28,274 bases of DNA from Lachnospiraceae bacterium UBA5895 (GCA_002431915.1 DJEP01000020.1:14436-42709); one strand, 5' to 3'; positions 7,143-15,995 are shown, counted from the first letter of the stretch. Numbers and translations: made by a program. The notes: generated from the sequence alone by a model not told the origin.

Positions 7143-7844
7143 ATGGAATATGTAACATTGAGCAATGGTGTAAAAATGCCGATTCTGGGCTATGGTGTAT
7201 ATCAGGTAACCAAGGACGAATGTAAGAGATGTGTGCTGGATGCCCTGAAAGCAGGCTATCGTGCCATTGATACCGCCCAGAGCTATTTCAACGAGGAAGA
7301 AGTAGGAGAAGCAATTCAGGAGTCCGGTATTCCCAGAGAGGAGATCTTCCTGACTACCAAAGTATGGGTGGAGCATTACAGCTATGAAGAGGCTAAGAAA
7401 TCCGTAGAAGAGTCTATGAGAAAGTTAAAGACCGATTATCTTGATCTGGTATTATTGCATCAGCCGTTCGGAGATGCTTACGGTGCATATCGTGCACTGG
7501 AAGAGATGTATGACGAGGGCAGAGGAGGTACTTTTGATAACCCTGTGATTGCGAAGATCGCAGAGAAGTATCAGAAGACTTCTACACAGGTTATGCTGCG
7601 CTGGCACATTCAGCGAGGAATCGTAGTCATTCCGAAGTCTACCCATTACGAGCGTATGGTAGAGAACTTTAACGTCTTTGATTTCAAATTATCCGAGGAA
7701 GATATGAAGGCAATCGCAGAACTGGATAAAGCGGAGAGCGCTTTCTTCTCCCATCAGGATCCCAACATGGTAGAATGGTTCGTGAAGATGGTGGAAGAAC
7801 GTAAGACCAGGCATGACAGCTCCAAGGAAAAGAAAAACTGGTAG
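7143..7844 (+). pseudogene. Aldo/keto reductase with large in-frame internal deletion
   Basis: The 233-residue product matches the NADPH-dependent aldo/keto reductases at both ends. The N-terminal half keeps the full catalytic tetrad: D43 and Y48 (AIDTAQSYF), K73 (TTKVW) and H106 (LLHQPFGD). The C-terminal half has QRGIVVIPKS and FNVFDFKLSEEDM. Family members are about 280-290 residues. Here the sequence jumps from ALEEMYDEGR directly to GGTFDNPVIAK near residue 127, skipping about 55-60 residues that normally hold the IGVSNF loop, the Q-x-E-x-HP strand and the APFAEG segment. Both edges of the gap normally read EG(R/K), so recombination between short repeats is a likely cause. The reading frame is intact, but loss of barrel strands predicts no activity. 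Confidence 0.75.
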
Positions 7845-7867
7845 AATCTCTTGTAAAACCTTCCGGA

Positions 7868-7896
7868 TTGTGCCAAACTGATAGCTGTGATAGGAA
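7868..7896 (+). promoter_or_regulatory. Possible promoter upstream of nfo
   Basis: TTGTGC (7868-7873), 17 bp, then TAGGAA (7891-7896) gives a moderate match. The gene starts at 7933 after AAGGAGAG. No terminator is visible after the reductase, so read-through is equally possible. Confidence 0.3.
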
Positions 7897-7932
7897 TAAA
7901 TTTAGAAAATAATTTCCGGATAAGGAGAGATC

Positions 7933-8799
7933 ATGGCTGAGATATTATTGGGTTCCCATGTGGGAATGTCGGGAAAAGAGATGTTTTTAGGCTCGGTTAA
8001 GGAGGCGGAAAGCTACGGTGCCAACGCACTGATGGTCTATACCGGAGCACCGCAGAACACGAGACGAAAAGAGATAAAGGACCTGAACTTGGAAGCAGGA
8101 CTTGCCTATGCCGAGAAAGCAGGAATCAGAGAGGTGGTCATTCATGCACCCTATATCATTAATTTAGGCAACATGGAGAAGCCGGAAATGTTCGACTTCG
8201 GAGTGGAATTCCTGGCGAAGGAAGTAAAGCGCACTGCTGCTTTTCACAGCAGAGTGCTGGTGCTCCATCCGGGATCTTCATTAAACACCGGAGTGGAAGC
8301 TTCTGTGGAGCAGATCGCAAAGGGACTGAATCTGGTGCTTGACGCAGATGACAGCGAGGTCAACATCGCGCTGGAGACCATGGCAGGCAAGGGCAGTGAG
8401 GTTGGCAGAACCTTCGAGGAGCTGCGCATGATTTATGACAAAGTAAAGCGGAAGGACAGGCTGCGGGTATGCTTTGATACCTGCCATGTGAACGATGCCG
8501 GATATGATCTGGTGAATGACTACGAGGGCGTGCTTGCGCAGTTTGACCAGACCCTGGGACTGGACCAGATCGCGGTGATTCATGTGAACGACAGCATCAA
8601 TCCCTTAGGAGCCCATAAGGATCGCCATGCCAATATCGGTCAGGGCACCATCGGTTATGAGACCCTCCACCGCATCGTCCATGATGAGCGGTTTGCAGAC
8701 GTACCGAAGATCTTAGAGACCCCATGGCTCTGTGCCGAAGGCGAAACTAAGAAAACGATCCCACCGTACAAACAGGAGATTGCATGGCTGAAAGCCTGA
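7933..8799 (+). CDS. nfo: Deoxyribonuclease IV (AP endonuclease, Nfo family)
   Basis: A 288-residue endonuclease IV of full family length. It cuts the backbone 5' to abasic sites in base-excision repair, using a three-metal site in a TIM barrel. Visible motifs include GSHVGMSG at the start, VIHAPYIINLGN, LVLHPGS, IALETMAGKG, VCFDTCHVNDAGYD, VIHVNDS, GAHKDRHANIGQG and the final ILETPW, which together carry the metal-binding His/Glu/Asp residues. ATG 7933 is preceded by AAGGAGAG. The gene is housekeeping and seems unrelated to the sugar locus that begins 27 bases later; cotranscription is possible because no terminator separates them. Confidence 0.96.
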   Translation: MAEILLGSHVGMSGKEMFLGSVKEAESYGANALMVYTGAPQNTRRKEIKDLNLEAGLAYAEKAGIREVVIHAPYIINLGNMEKPEMFDFGVEFLAKEVKRTAAFHSRVLVLHPGSSLNTGVEASVEQIAKGLNLVLDADDSEVNIALETMAGKGSEVGRTFEELRMIYDKVKRKDRLRVCFDTCHVNDAGYDLVNDYEGVLAQFDQTLGLDQIAVIHVNDSINPLGAHKDRHANIGQGTIGYETLHRIVHDERFADVPKILETPWLCAEGETKKTIPPYKQEIAWLKA

Positions 8800-8826
8800 A
8801 AAACAGAGAAGTAAGAGGGCAGACGA

Positions 8827-10464
8827 TTGAAAAAAAGGATTACCGCAGCAGTAGCAGTATTTGGACTTTTGGGAGGAATATTATATTTTGCATACGCACA
8901 GGTGGCGACACAGAACAATGTGAAGCATTTCACAGCTTTTTTTGCTGTGGAGGGAGAAGCCATTGATCAGAATAACGAGATAAAAAAAGAGATTGCACAT
9001 CTGACGGGGGCAGATTGTGAAGAAATGTGGCTGGTGGGACAGTCCAAGGAAAGTGCTCTGAACAGTTACATCGTAAGCGGCGAGTATCCGGATTTTATTT
9101 CCGGAGATACCAGTCTCTATGAAGCCGGAGCGTTACTTCCCTTAGATGAATACTGGGAGGATTATCCCAATATCAAAAATTACCTGACAGAAGAACAGTG
9201 GGAGAGATTCCGCAGACCGGATGGGCATATTTATTGGATCCCGCAGTTTGGAGTGACCCACGGTGAAGATGTGGAGGTGACCCACTCAGGTGAAGCCTTC
9301 TGGATCCAGACCAGAGTGTTGAAATGGGCGGGGTATCCGGAGATTCATACCGTGGATGAATATTTCGATCTTATTGAGCGTTATGTGGCAGCGAACCCGG
9401 TAATGGAGGATGGAACACCGAACATTCCGTTTACGATTTTGTGTGATGGCTGGCGGTATTTCTGTCTGGAAAATATTCCGCAGTTCTTGGATGGTTATCC
9501 CAACGATGGAAGCTGTATTGTGGATCCGGATACATTACAGGTTATTGATTATAATACCACGGATACTGCCAGATGGTACTTTAAAAAGCTGAATGAGGAA
9601 TATCACAAAGGTATTCTCGGTGCAGAAGTATTTACAGAGACTTATGAGGACTATCTGGCAAAATTATCCACAGGGGCGGTCTGCGGCATGCCGGATCAGT
9701 GGTGGCAGTTCTACTATTCGATTCAGAATGCCTATGATGAACAGAATCTTAGAGAACAGGGCTGCGATTATGTTCCGCTTCCGATTACCAGAGAGGAAGG
9801 AATCACCAATCAGTGGCATGTAACGCGCTCCGCAGAGATGGACAGCTCTACAGGCTTAGCCATTACGGTATCCTGCAATGACATTGATGGAGCTTTGCAG
9901 TTTGTCAGCGACCTGCTGGAGCCGGAGATTATAAAACTGCGATTCTGGGGAAAAGAGGGAGTCGACTATAGTGTGGATGAGAACGGATTGTTCTACCTGA
10001 CTGAGGAGCAGGCGAAGCGGTGGATGACTTCGGAGGAAAAGAGAAAACACTTTTGTTTTTATTCTTATTTTCCCAGAGTAGAAGGAAGGCTTTCCGATGG
10101 GATCAATGCGTTTTCCCTGGAATATCAGACAACGGAATTTTATAAAAATCAACCGGAAGATATTCAGGAGTGTTTTTCTGCATACGGAGTGACAAATTAT
10201 GTGGATATGATCGGCAATAATGAAGCTCCCGGGGCATGGTATCCCATGTACAGTTACACCACATCCCTGTCGTCTAATTCTCCTGCGGGACAGATCCGGG
10301 ATCAGATGGATGCAGTGAAACACAAATGGCTTCCACAGGTGGTCATGGCGGAAGATTTTGAGACGGCGTGGGAGCAGTATATGGAAGCATACCATTCCTG
10401 CAACCCGGAGGTTTACTATCAGATGCTGCAGCTTGAGGTGGAAAAAAGAGCAGGAAGAGAGTGA
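8827..10464 (+). CDS. Extracellular solute-binding protein 1 (sugar ABC type, no lipobox)
   Basis: A 545-residue solute-binding protein closely similar along its whole length to the one at 19484-21196. Shared blocks include YEAGAL, DYPNIKN, DGHIYWIPQF, FWIQ(T/A)RVLKWAGYPE, FLDGYPNDGS and KLNEEYHKGI; about half or more of the residues look identical by eye. The start is TTG 8827 (MKKRITAAVAV); no in-frame ATG precedes the conserved part. The N-terminus is a hydrophobic signal, but the usual lipobox cysteine is missing: it reads YFAYAQVA, which could be cleaved after AYA by signal peptidase I or stay as a membrane anchor. It is followed by a terminator-like hairpin and the esterase gene. Likely ligand: xylo-oligosaccharide, from context. 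Confidence 0.88.
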   Translation: MKKRITAAVAVFGLLGGILYFAYAQVATQNNVKHFTAFFAVEGEAIDQNNEIKKEIAHLTGADCEEMWLVGQSKESALNSYIVSGEYPDFISGDTSLYEAGALLPLDEYWEDYPNIKNYLTEEQWERFRRPDGHIYWIPQFGVTHGEDVEVTHSGEAFWIQTRVLKWAGYPEIHTVDEYFDLIERYVAANPVMEDGTPNIPFTILCDGWRYFCLENIPQFLDGYPNDGSCIVDPDTLQVIDYNTTDTARWYFKKLNEEYHKGILGAEVFTETYEDYLAKLSTGAVCGMPDQWWQFYYSIQNAYDEQNLREQGCDYVPLPITREEGITNQWHVTRSAEMDSSTGLAITVSCNDIDGALQFVSDLLEPEIIKLRFWGKEGVDYSVDENGLFYLTEEQAKRWMTSEEKRKHFCFYSYFPRVEGRLSDGINAFSLEYQTTEFYKNQPEDIQECFSAYGVTNYVDMIGNNEAPGAWYPMYSYTTSLSSNSPAGQIRDQMDAVKHKWLPQVVMAEDFETAWEQYMEAYHSCNPEVYYQMLQLEVEKRAGRE

Positions 10465-10514
10465 GAAGAGACAAAAGAATAAGTTTTTCACAAAAGAGTA
10501 TAAAAAACAAATAG

Positions 10515-10567
10515 AAAAATACCTCCCAATTCCTTTACACTTAAAGAAAAGGATTGGGGGTATTTTT
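10515..10567 (+). terminator. Terminator-like hairpin overlapping the next gene's RBS
   Basis: The 5' arm AAAAATACCTCCCAATTCCTTT (split: AAAAATACC at 10515-10523, then TCCCAATTCCTTT to 10536) pairs with AAAAGGATTGGGGGTATTTTT (10547-10567, ending in TTTTTT) with only two bulges, giving about 18-20 bp and a run of T. The 3' arm contains GGGGG (10556-10560), the only plausible ribosome site for ATG 10569. It may terminate most transcripts after the binding-protein gene and also hide the site in read-through mRNA. Confidence 0.75.
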
Positions 10568-10568
10568 T

Positions 10569-12488
10569 ATGGATGAGAAGAGAAACGCAGCATTGGACTG
10601 GTATCCAATCGAAAAAAAAAGAACAGGAAGACCATCTGTTAAAGTGAAAGAAGACGGCACAGTTATTTTTTATCTGTATGCATCTTTGGCAAAAAAAGTA
10701 CAGGTTACAGGGCTGGGAGGATATTTTACAAATGAAAAAATAGATCTGATGCCCGATGGGCAGGGCGGTTTTTTTGCGGAAGTTTCAAATTTTCACTGGG
10801 GAATGCATTATTACTTCTGGTATGTGGACGGTGTCCGGATCTGTAATCCGTATGCCGGAATTTCTTATGGATGCTTTGCGGCGATAAATACCTTTGAGGT
10901 ACCGGAGAAGAATGTGGATTTCTATTTTGCAAAGGAAATTCCTCATGGTACGGTCAGTATCTGCAAATATGTTTCCAAGGTGAGCGGTCACTTGAAGGAA
11001 TGTTATGTCTATACGCCTTATGGATATGAGGAAGGAAATGACCGATATCCGGTATTATATCTGCAGCATGGTGTGGGAGAGAACGAGACCGGATGGATCT
11101 GGCAGGGCAAGACGAACTTTATCATGGACTATCTGATTGAAGAGAAAAAATGTGAAAAAATGATCGTGGTCATGAGCAGCGGTTACGCCTTCAGAGAGGG
11201 AGAGCACCCGGTATTTTATCCCGGAGACTTTGAGAGTGAACTGATTCATAATATCATTCCCTATATTGAAAATAATTTCCGGGTGAAAAAGGGAAGAAAC
11301 TATCGGGCAATGGCGGGGCTTTCCCTGGGATCGGCGCAGACTACGGATATTGTGGCGAAAAATATGAAACTGTTTTCAGCTGCCGGTGTATTTTCAGGGG
11401 TGGCAATCCATGAGATGGAACGGATCTGTGACAGCGACGAGCAGCCGGATGTGGTATTTATGTCCTGTGGCACTTATGAAGAACAGATCAGAAAAGGGAT
11501 GGAACAAATAGAACAACGTTTTGAAGCTAAGGGAAAAAACTGCATTGCCAAAGTATATGAGGGATACCATGAATGGCATGTCTGGAGAAAAAGTCTGTAT
11601 GATTTTGTTCCGTTACTATTCCGGAAAAAGGGGACGGAGACGGATGATATCCCCGGAGAAAAAACTGCCAGAATTACAAGACAGAGGCTGCGGATACAGA
11701 CCATGGAAGAACAGATGCTGATGTTTGATCCGGTATACCGGCAGATCCGGTTTGAGACCGATGAAGCTGGGAGACCGGCAGGAAAATATCCGGACATTCC
11801 TCATGGCATCTGTATCATGGAACAGGGAACGGCAACAGTCTGCCTTGCTGCTTCTGAGGCAGTCACGGCAGAAGTCGCACTGGACGGAAAGGAATCCGTA
11901 AAACTTGGGAAAAATCGGGAGATGCAAGGATACTGGACGGGGGAGATCCACAACATTGCACCGGGATACCATAATGTGTATTTCAAGGTGAACGGTACGG
12001 ATGTGATCAACCCGGATGCGCCGGTGGGATACTCGGGAGACAGGGCTGTGAACTATCTGGAAATGCCGGATCGGGAGTTCCCACTGACAGAACTTGCGGA
12101 CACAGTGCACGGTCAGGTGCATATACATTATGATTACATTACGCAAGAAGAAAAGGTGAGTACGATTTATGTATATACACCGGCATCCTTTGAAAGAGCG
12201 GAAAAAGAACGGAGAGTGATGCTCTTAAAAGCGCTTCCCACAGAGACTGCGTCCTGCTTCCTGCACCAGGGGAAAATACCGAACATTATGGAATATTTTC
12301 TGGCAGCAGGAAAAGCTGTAGAGACTATATTGGTGATGACGGATGCGGAAGAGACACCGGAACGGATGAAAAACATTATAAAGAAATATATTCCGGAAGG
12401 ACAGAGAACAAAAGCAGTCGTGATGGAACGAAACGCGGAGGAAGACTGGAATTCCTTCCGGAGGCGTTTTGCCGCATGCCGGATATAA
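10569..12488 (+). CDS. CE1-like acyl esterase with duplicated E-set/esterase modules
   Basis: A 639-residue protein without a signal peptide, so cytoplasmic. Order: N-terminal E-set/CBM48-like domain (about 15-105), then an esterase D/CE1-type alpha/beta hydrolase (about 120-365) with YPVLYLQHGVGE, nucleophile elbow GLSLG (S252) and H337 in GYHEWHVW. The family includes acetyl-xylan and feruloyl esterases. From about 385 on the pattern repeats: a second E-set domain (GYHNVYFKVNGTDVINPDAPVG resembles MHYYFWYVDGVRICNPYAGISYG), then a shrunken esterase copy starting VHGQVHIHYDY and IYVYTPASFE that lacks a nucleophile elbow and catalytic His. ATG 10569 was chosen since GGGGG lies 8 bases upstream. 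The end overlaps the next start by 13 bases. Exact substrate (acetyl or feruloyl) is not determined. Confidence 0.82.
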   Translation: MDEKRNAALDWYPIEKKRTGRPSVKVKEDGTVIFYLYASLAKKVQVTGLGGYFTNEKIDLMPDGQGGFFAEVSNFHWGMHYYFWYVDGVRICNPYAGISYGCFAAINTFEVPEKNVDFYFAKEIPHGTVSICKYVSKVSGHLKECYVYTPYGYEEGNDRYPVLYLQHGVGENETGWIWQGKTNFIMDYLIEEKKCEKMIVVMSSGYAFREGEHPVFYPGDFESELIHNIIPYIENNFRVKKGRNYRAMAGLSLGSAQTTDIVAKNMKLFSAAGVFSGVAIHEMERICDSDEQPDVVFMSCGTYEEQIRKGMEQIEQRFEAKGKNCIAKVYEGYHEWHVWRKSLYDFVPLLFRKKGTETDDIPGEKTARITRQRLRIQTMEEQMLMFDPVYRQIRFETDEAGRPAGKYPDIPHGICIMEQGTATVCLAASEAVTAEVALDGKESVKLGKNREMQGYWTGEIHNIAPGYHNVYFKVNGTDVINPDAPVGYSGDRAVNYLEMPDREFPLTELADTVHGQVHIHYDYITQEEKVSTIYVYTPASFERAEKERRVMLLKALPTETASCFLHQGKIPNIMEYFLAAGKAVETILVMTDAEETPERMKNIIKKYIPEGQRTKAVVMERNAEEDWNSFRRRFAACRI

Positions 12489-14317
12489 AATTATTACCTT
12501 CATTTCCTATACTTTCCCGGGTGTTTGTGCAAGGGGAGCCGGACTATAATAGAAATGATAAAAGCTTGGGAGGGATGGAAATGGCAGGACCGGCAGCACC
12601 GAAGGATCCGGAAAAGGCAAGACCTTATTTCTATATATTAAAAGACAAGGATATTTTTGGAGAACGGCAAAAGGACGGAAGCGGAGTCCAGTTTATCTAT
12701 GAAAGTGACGGACGGCTGATCAACAGTGCGCAGATCACCGGAAATGTCACGGATGAGGAAGAACTGAGACTTCTGGAGACAGTAGAGGGATTTGGAAGAC
12801 TGGTTCATAGTATCGGCGTAAGTGTGGAGACGGATCAACCGGAAGAAAACGCAGAATTTGTATTTCAGATGTATGGGAAAAAAGACCTGTACGGAGGAGG
12901 AACCAATCTTACGACTTTCCTCAGGTGTGATGGTATGGAACATAGAATCTTTCTGTCGGATTACAAATGGACAGAGGATGATCATGTGCCGGGACAGATC
13001 AAGATTCTGTTTCAGACACCGGAGCGGATGGGAAAAGTCAGCGTAAGACTGTTTTTAAATGATGGATACGAAGCACCACCCGAGGAAGAGGATATGGTTA
13101 TAGATATGCACTCGGAAGAATACTGCGGCATGATCAGCCAATCTCTGCTGCAGCTGGGGAATCCTTATCGTATTCGCAAAGCTATCGAAAAATCCAAAGC
13201 GGGAAAAGAGGTAACGCTTGCTTATATCGGCGGATCCATCACGCAGGGAGCCGGAGCAACGCCGATCCATACGGAATGTTATGCGTATAAATCCTTTCAG
13301 TTGTTTCAGAAGAGGTTTTCTACACAGAATAATGTGAGATTTATCAAAGCAGGAGTCGGTGGAACACCTTCGGAACTGGGAATGATTCGGTTTGACCGGG
13401 ATGTACTCAGGGAAGGGGAACACCCGGATATTGTGGTCATTGAGTTTGCGGTAAATGATGAGGGAGATGAGACAAAGGGTGTTTGCTACGAAAGCCTGGT
13501 GCGTAAAGTGCTGAAGCTTTCCTGGAAGCCGGCAGTGGTCTTTCTGTTCTCGGTATTTGCCAATGACTGGAATCTGCAGGAGCGGTTAAGACCGGTGGGA
13601 GATCTCTATGATCTTCCCATGGTGAGCATCCGCGATGCGGTCACCCCTCAGTTTTCATTAAAGTGCTGTGGGGGAAGGATACTGTCGAAGAATCAGTTCT
13701 TCTATGACATGTTTCATCCCAATAATACCGGACACACCATTATGGCAGACTGCCTGCAATACCTGTTTGAGTGTTGTGATGCCGCGGAACATGCAAGAGT
13801 TGGGAGCTTTGCGGAAGGAATGACGGAGGAGCAGATTCTGTCGGAGAAGCTTTCCGGACCGGCGGTGATTGGTGCTGATTTTGAAAGAATTTTTCTGTTG
13901 GATAGGAAGAACCGATATGCTGGAGCCGAAATCCGGGTGGGGGCTTTTACTGCCACGGATACAGATTTGCAGAGTGTGGAAATGGACGGAAGCCTTACAC
14001 AGACATCGGAATTTCCATATAATTGGATGTATGACGGAAGCAGACAGCAGATGCCCGGGTTTGAAATGGAGATTACCTGCAAAGCACTGTTTCTCATTTT
14101 TAAGGATTCCGGAGAAACGGATGCGGGGAAAGCCAATGTATTTGTAAATGATGCGTATTGTATGACGGCAGATCCACATAAGAATAACTGGCTGCACTGC
14201 AATGCCACTTTACTGTTCTCAGAGAAGGAAAGCAGATCCCACAAAATACGGATCACGGTGACAGAGGAAGACCGGAACAAAAAATTTACAATCTTAGGTT
14301 TTGGTTACACAATATAG
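12476..14317 (+). CDS. SGNH/GDSL-type esterase (acetyl-xylan esterase-like)
   Basis: A 613-residue protein with no signal peptide. After an N-terminal beta-rich domain of about 240 residues comes an SGNH hydrolase fold: block I YIGGSIT (S254), block II around VGGTPSELG, block III FAVNDEGD (N) and block V DMFHPN (D411, H414), followed by a beta-sandwich-like C-terminal domain (about 450-613). SGNH enzymes of this layout remove acetyl groups from xylans and oligosaccharides. ATG 12476 has GGAGG (12460-12464) 11 bases upstream and overlaps the preceding gene by 13 bases. ATG 12581, with GGGAGGG 6 bases upstream, is an alternative that would trim 35 residues. Its place between a CE1 enzyme and GH43 suggests deacetylation of imported xylo-oligosaccharides. 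Confidence 0.83.
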   Translation: MPDIKLLPSFPILSRVFVQGEPDYNRNDKSLGGMEMAGPAAPKDPEKARPYFYILKDKDIFGERQKDGSGVQFIYESDGRLINSAQITGNVTDEEELRLLETVEGFGRLVHSIGVSVETDQPEENAEFVFQMYGKKDLYGGGTNLTTFLRCDGMEHRIFLSDYKWTEDDHVPGQIKILFQTPERMGKVSVRLFLNDGYEAPPEEEDMVIDMHSEEYCGMISQSLLQLGNPYRIRKAIEKSKAGKEVTLAYIGGSITQGAGATPIHTECYAYKSFQLFQKRFSTQNNVRFIKAGVGGTPSELGMIRFDRDVLREGEHPDIVVIEFAVNDEGDETKGVCYESLVRKVLKLSWKPAVVFLFSVFANDWNLQERLRPVGDLYDLPMVSIRDAVTPQFSLKCCGGRILSKNQFFYDMFHPNNTGHTIMADCLQYLFECCDAAEHARVGSFAEGMTEEQILSEKLSGPAVIGADFERIFLLDRKNRYAGAEIRVGAFTATDTDLQSVEMDGSLTQTSEFPYNWMYDGSRQQMPGFEMEITCKALFLIFKDSGETDAGKANVFVNDAYCMTADPHKNNWLHCNATLLFSEKESRSHKIRITVTEEDRNKKFTILGFGYTI

Positions 14318-14337
14318 AACAGAGTGAGGACAACAAG

Positions 14338-15900
14338 ATGGTTACAGCGAAGAACCCCATTTTATCCGGATTCTACCCGGATCCATCCATATGCAGGGCA
14401 GGAGAGGATTACTACATTGTGAATTCCAGCTTTGTATATGCACCGGGAGTTCCGATTTTCCACAGCAGAGATCTGGCACACTGGGAACAGATCGGGAATA
14501 TCCTTGACAGACCGGGGCAGCTTCCGGTGGAAGGAAGTGAGATTTCACAGGGAATTTATGCACCGACGATCCGGTTTCACGACGGACTGTTTTACATGAT
14601 CACTACCAATGTAAGCTTCGGAGGCAATTTCATCGTAACTGCAACAGATCCGGAGGGACCGTGGTCGGATCCTTATTATCTCGGAGAGGACGCTCCGGGG
14701 ATCGATCCCAGTCTTTTTTTCGATGATGACGGGAAATGCTATTACTGCGGGACCAGACCGAATCCGGAAGGGATCCGCTATAACGGAGATTGGGAGATAT
14801 GGGTGCAGGAACTGGATCTTCGGCAGATGAAGCTTGTGGGAGAAAGCATGGCAATCTGGAAAGGTGCTGTAAAAGATGTTATCTGGCCGGAAGGACCGCA
14901 TCTTTATAAGATCGACGATTATTATTATCTGATGCATGCGGAAGGAGGAACCGGACCGGAGCACAGTATCAGCATTGCCAGAAGTAAAAAACTTTTCCAG
15001 TGGTTTGAGGGATGCCCGAGGAATCCGATTTTCACCCACAGGAATCTGGGGAAAAATTACCCTGTAATTTATGCCGGACACGGAGATCTGGTGGAGGATG
15101 GCAGGGGGAACTGGTATGTGGTAATGCTGGCATCCAGACCCTGTGAAGGACACAGCAGCATGGGCAGAGAGACTTTTCTGGCGAAAGTCACATGGGAAAA
15201 TGGATGGCCCGTGATTGCAGAAGGCGTCGGACACTTGGAAGACACGTTGGAACTGCCCACAAAGGAATACCGCTTTCCGGAAGAAGTAAGCAGTACTTCC
15301 GATCATATCAGCTTTTGGGAAAAAACATTGGACAAACGTCTGGTAAGTATAGAGGAAATCTGTGAAGAAAACTATTCCCTGAGCCATAGACCGGGGATGC
15401 TGCGGCTCTATACCAAAAAGGAAAAAATATCTGACCGTAATCATTGTTCCTATTTCGGAATCCGTCAGAAAAATTATGCATTTTATGCAGAGACCGGGAT
15501 GGAATTTGAGCCGAAGCAGGAAGGTGAGACGGCGGGAATGGTGCTATACCAGAACCATGAAAACCACCTGCGTATGGAGATCCGGAAAAAGGCTGCAGAG
15601 AATTATTTTGTTGTGACAACCTGCATCCATGGGGAAGAGAGCATCCTTATCGAAAAGCCGGCAGATGAAGGCAGGCAGTTTTATAAAATACGAATGCAGT
15701 GCGACAGGCAGAAGGCACGGATATGGCTTTTCCGGGATGGCAGGGAGAAACTGATCGCTGAGAATATCAGTCTGCTTCCTTATACAACGGAGGAAGCGGG
15801 AGGATTTGTGGGATGCACAATAGGAATGTACGCATCTGCCAATGGACGGGACAGCAATAACTACGCGGATTTTGCCTGGTTTGCGCAGAATGCCGTATAA
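14338..15900 (+). CDS. Glycoside hydrolase family 43 (beta-xylosidase/arabinofuranosidase)
   Basis: A 520-residue cytoplasmic GH43 enzyme. The five-bladed propeller has all three catalytic acids in their family contexts: D15 (GFYPDPS, base), D123 (GIDPSLF, pKa modulator) and E185 (WPEGPHLYK, acid). From about 330 the C-terminal concanavalin-like beta-sandwich domain typical of GH43 xylosidases follows (FGIRQKNYAF, GMVLYQNHENHLRM and VGCTIGMYAS). The family cleaves terminal xylose or arabinose from (arabino)xylo-oligosaccharides with inversion. ATG 14338 is preceded by GTGAGGA. It is last in the first enzyme block, 20 bases after the SGNH gene, and is followed by a terminator. Confidence 0.92.
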   Translation: MVTAKNPILSGFYPDPSICRAGEDYYIVNSSFVYAPGVPIFHSRDLAHWEQIGNILDRPGQLPVEGSEISQGIYAPTIRFHDGLFYMITTNVSFGGNFIVTATDPEGPWSDPYYLGEDAPGIDPSLFFDDDGKCYYCGTRPNPEGIRYNGDWEIWVQELDLRQMKLVGESMAIWKGAVKDVIWPEGPHLYKIDDYYYLMHAEGGTGPEHSISIARSKKLFQWFEGCPRNPIFTHRNLGKNYPVIYAGHGDLVEDGRGNWYVVMLASRPCEGHSSMGRETFLAKVTWENGWPVIAEGVGHLEDTLELPTKEYRFPEEVSSTSDHISFWEKTLDKRLVSIEEICEENYSLSHRPGMLRLYTKKEKISDRNHCSYFGIRQKNYAFYAETGMEFEPKQEGETAGMVLYQNHENHLRMEIRKKAAENYFVVTTCIHGEESILIEKPADEGRQFYKIRMQCDRQKARIWLFRDGREKLIAENISLLPYTTEEAGGFVGCTIGMYASANGRDSNNYADFAWFAQNAV

Positions 15901-15907
15901 AAATACA

Positions 15908-15936
15908 TTGCGGGCAGATCATAGATGTCCTATAAT
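15908..15936 (+). promoter_or_regulatory. Promoter for the YesMN-type two-component genes
   Basis: TTGCGG (15908-15913), a 17-bp spacer and perfect TATAAT (15931-15936) sit right after the GH43 stop. Transcription would start near 15943, within the following hairpin. Confidence 0.6.
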
Positions 15937-15940
15937 AAAG

Positions 15941-15972
15941 AAGAGCAGGCTGCAGAAATGTCTGCTCTTTTT
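15941..15972 (+). terminator. Intrinsic terminator after GH43, overlapping the next transcript start
   Basis: AAGAGCAG (15941-15948) pairs with CTGCTCTT (15962-15969), 8 bp with a 13-base loop, followed by TTTTT. It ends the esterase-GH43 transcript. Because the promoter at 15908-15936 lies before it, transcripts starting near 15943 would already lack part of the 5' arm and so escape it. Confidence 0.75.
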
Positions 15973-15995
15973 CACATAAATGAGGAGAGAATCTT

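Noticed and set aside
12545..12550. TATAAT inside the start of the SGNH gene
   Set aside because: No -35 at proper spacing (TTGTGC is only 14 bp away); likely chance, though it would fit the alternative start at 12581.
14545..15444. 299-codon minus-strand frame opposite GH43
   Set aside because: Shadow of the GH43 gene, with no ribosome site or domain pattern.
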